The notes under the pieces: generated by a model
Database searches by the model: none
What the model was told of the DNA's origin: nothing
What the model saw: only the letters and a program-made list of their open reading frames with translations
NCBI GenBank assembly: GCA_016714815.1
Contig: JADKBZ010000032.1
Span: 1 to 64,000 of the forward strand
Direction: 5' to 3'
From: Holophagales bacterium
Lineage (GTDB): Bacteria > Acidobacteriota > Thermoanaerobaculia > UBA5066
Length of the DNA: 64,000 nucleotides
Position numbers and translations under genes: made by a program
Shown here: positions 63,352 through 64,000 of the stretch, piece by piece
How positions within the stretch are numbered: the stretch's first letter is position 1
Layout of the letters: the number at the start of each line of letters is the position of its first letter

Positions 63352-64000
63352 CGGCCCTCCACGAGCCGCGCCAGCGCCCGCGCGTAGTCGAGCATCATCC
63401 CGGGCGTCCAGACCATCTCCCGCGCCTTCCAGCGGATGAAGTGGGCGATCCAGAGCTCGCTCCGGGTCAGGAGCGAGAGGATTCCCAGCGGGCTGCGTGA
63501 TCCGGCGAGGCTCCCGACGAGCGCCGCCTCCAGGGCCATCGAGACGGCGACGGAGCAGTTCCGGTTCGTGAAGTTGTAGTCGGTCACGATCCGGTAGCGC
63601 CGCCAGAAGACCCGGAGCTGGTCCGCCCGGAACTTGCGAAACAGCAGCGTGGCCGTCGGCATCGGGTAGTGGGCGACTTCCTCCTCGAAGCTCTCGTTGA
63701 AGACCCCGTGGTTGTCGCGCGAGCGGAGCGTCTGCCACACCTCGTCGGCGCCGGTGAAGGCATCGGGGTTGCCGTCGCAGTGGCTGATGTAGACGTCAGG
63801 GGCCATCTGGAGAGCCGCGTGGCCCACCGCGAAGCCCCCCTGGCGGTCGCGGGCCGCCACGTACCGGCTCACGAGGCCGGCGCCTCCCTCGGCCTCGGCG
63901 ATGGCCGTCGGGGTCCAGACGTGGACGAGGAGGTCCTCGTGCGGACGCGTCGCGTCGTCGTCTTTCGCCGGTGCGGCCGAGACGTACTTCTCGGTGAAGC
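63348..64000 (-). CDS. Permuted NlpC/P60-like papain-fold protein (5' end outside window)
   Basis: The frame is open from the stop at 63348 to the window edge (at least 217 residues). FAVGHAALQM, then FTNRNCSVAVSMALEAAL provide a His followed by a Cys, the permuted order of LRAT/YiiX-like NlpC/P60 proteins. Both catalytic candidates are present; a third polar residue is not certain. Upstream sequence has YVSAAPAKDDDATRPHEDLL. Coupled with the MFS gene. Function unknown: hydrolysis of a peptide, ester or lipid are all possible. Confidence 0.5.
   Translation of the reverse strand, partial: FTEKYVSAAPAKDDDATRPHEDLLVHVWTPTAIAEAEGGAGLVSRYVAARDRQGGFAVGHAALQMAPDVYISHCDGNPDAFTGADEVWQTLRSRDNHGVFNESFEEEVAHYPMPTATLLFRKFRADQLRVFWRRYRIVTDYNFTNRNCSVAVSMALEAALVGSLAGSRSPLGILSLLTRSELWIAHFIRWKAREMVWTPGMMLDYARALARLVEGR

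Noticed and set aside
1..64000. CRISPR arrays, insertion sequences, phage genes, tRNA or rRNA
   Set aside because: No regularly spaced repeats, no transposase or integrase motifs and no cloverleaf-like or conserved rRNA segments were seen by eye. A tRNAscan and HMM run would be decisive.

Overview
The window is about 64 kb of very GC-rich bacterial chromosome. Its gene content is a respiring, Gram-negative-type cell: lipoproteins, a probable outer-membrane beta-barrel, a cbb3-type oxidase, Alternative Complex III, a multihaem cytochrome c and TMTC-like membrane glycosyltransferases with TPRs. This combination fits Acidobacteriota (Thermoanaerobaculia-like) best, but that is inference from content only; Myxococcota, Gemmatimonadota or Planctomycetota are not excluded. 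I saw no rRNA, tRNA, CRISPR array, insertion sequence or prophage gene.

Layout. 1-4.1 kb: three recognisable but frame-broken genes (P-domain secreted protein, sulfatase with TPRs, CruF-like membrane protein), probably low-quality sequence at a contig edge. 4-18 kb: SurA/PpiC-type lipoprotein, SGNH-like membrane protein, three multi-pass sugar-transferase-like proteins, a large secreted P-domain protein, a nitroreductase and a metallo-beta-lactamase-fold protein. 18-20 kb: a 12-haem cytochrome c with two compensating frameshifts. 20-28.6 kb: the complete lysine degradation (fermentation-type) set kdd-kce-kamA-kamB-kamC-kamD-kamE, with kal convergent at its end. 28.8-34.5 kb: a sigma-54 activator heading a Rieske/cytochrome b6-like pair that reads towards the lysine genes, and divergently an acyl-CoA dehydrogenase/SCP2 fusion with an AMACR-like CoA-transferase-family protein. 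34.5-51.1 kb: one minus-strand superoperon, ccoNO-ccoQ-ccoP-ccoG-ccoH-ccoI-ccoS-actA-actB-actC-actD-actE-actF-fixH-like-safE-like, i.e. a whole quinol-to-oxygen electron path. 51.6-64 kb: housekeeping and accessory genes (MBL-fold hydrolase, GH13 amylase, M20 peptidase, NUDIX, FHA-GAF-SpoIIE phosphatase, PilZ protein, exonuclease III, beta-barrel, MFS transporter).

How it works together. Lysine would be turned by KamA, KamDE (kept active by KamBC), Kdd, Kce and Kal into acetoacetate and crotonyl-CoA. Reducing equivalents from Kdd and acyl-CoA oxidation could enter the quinone pool and be oxidised by Alternative Complex III and the cbb3 oxidase. A pathway best known from fermenters therefore sits beside a high-affinity respiratory chain. 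The Rieske/cytochrome b6-like pair between the lysine genes and the acyl-CoA dehydrogenase is the least explained part and the best candidate for something undescribed.
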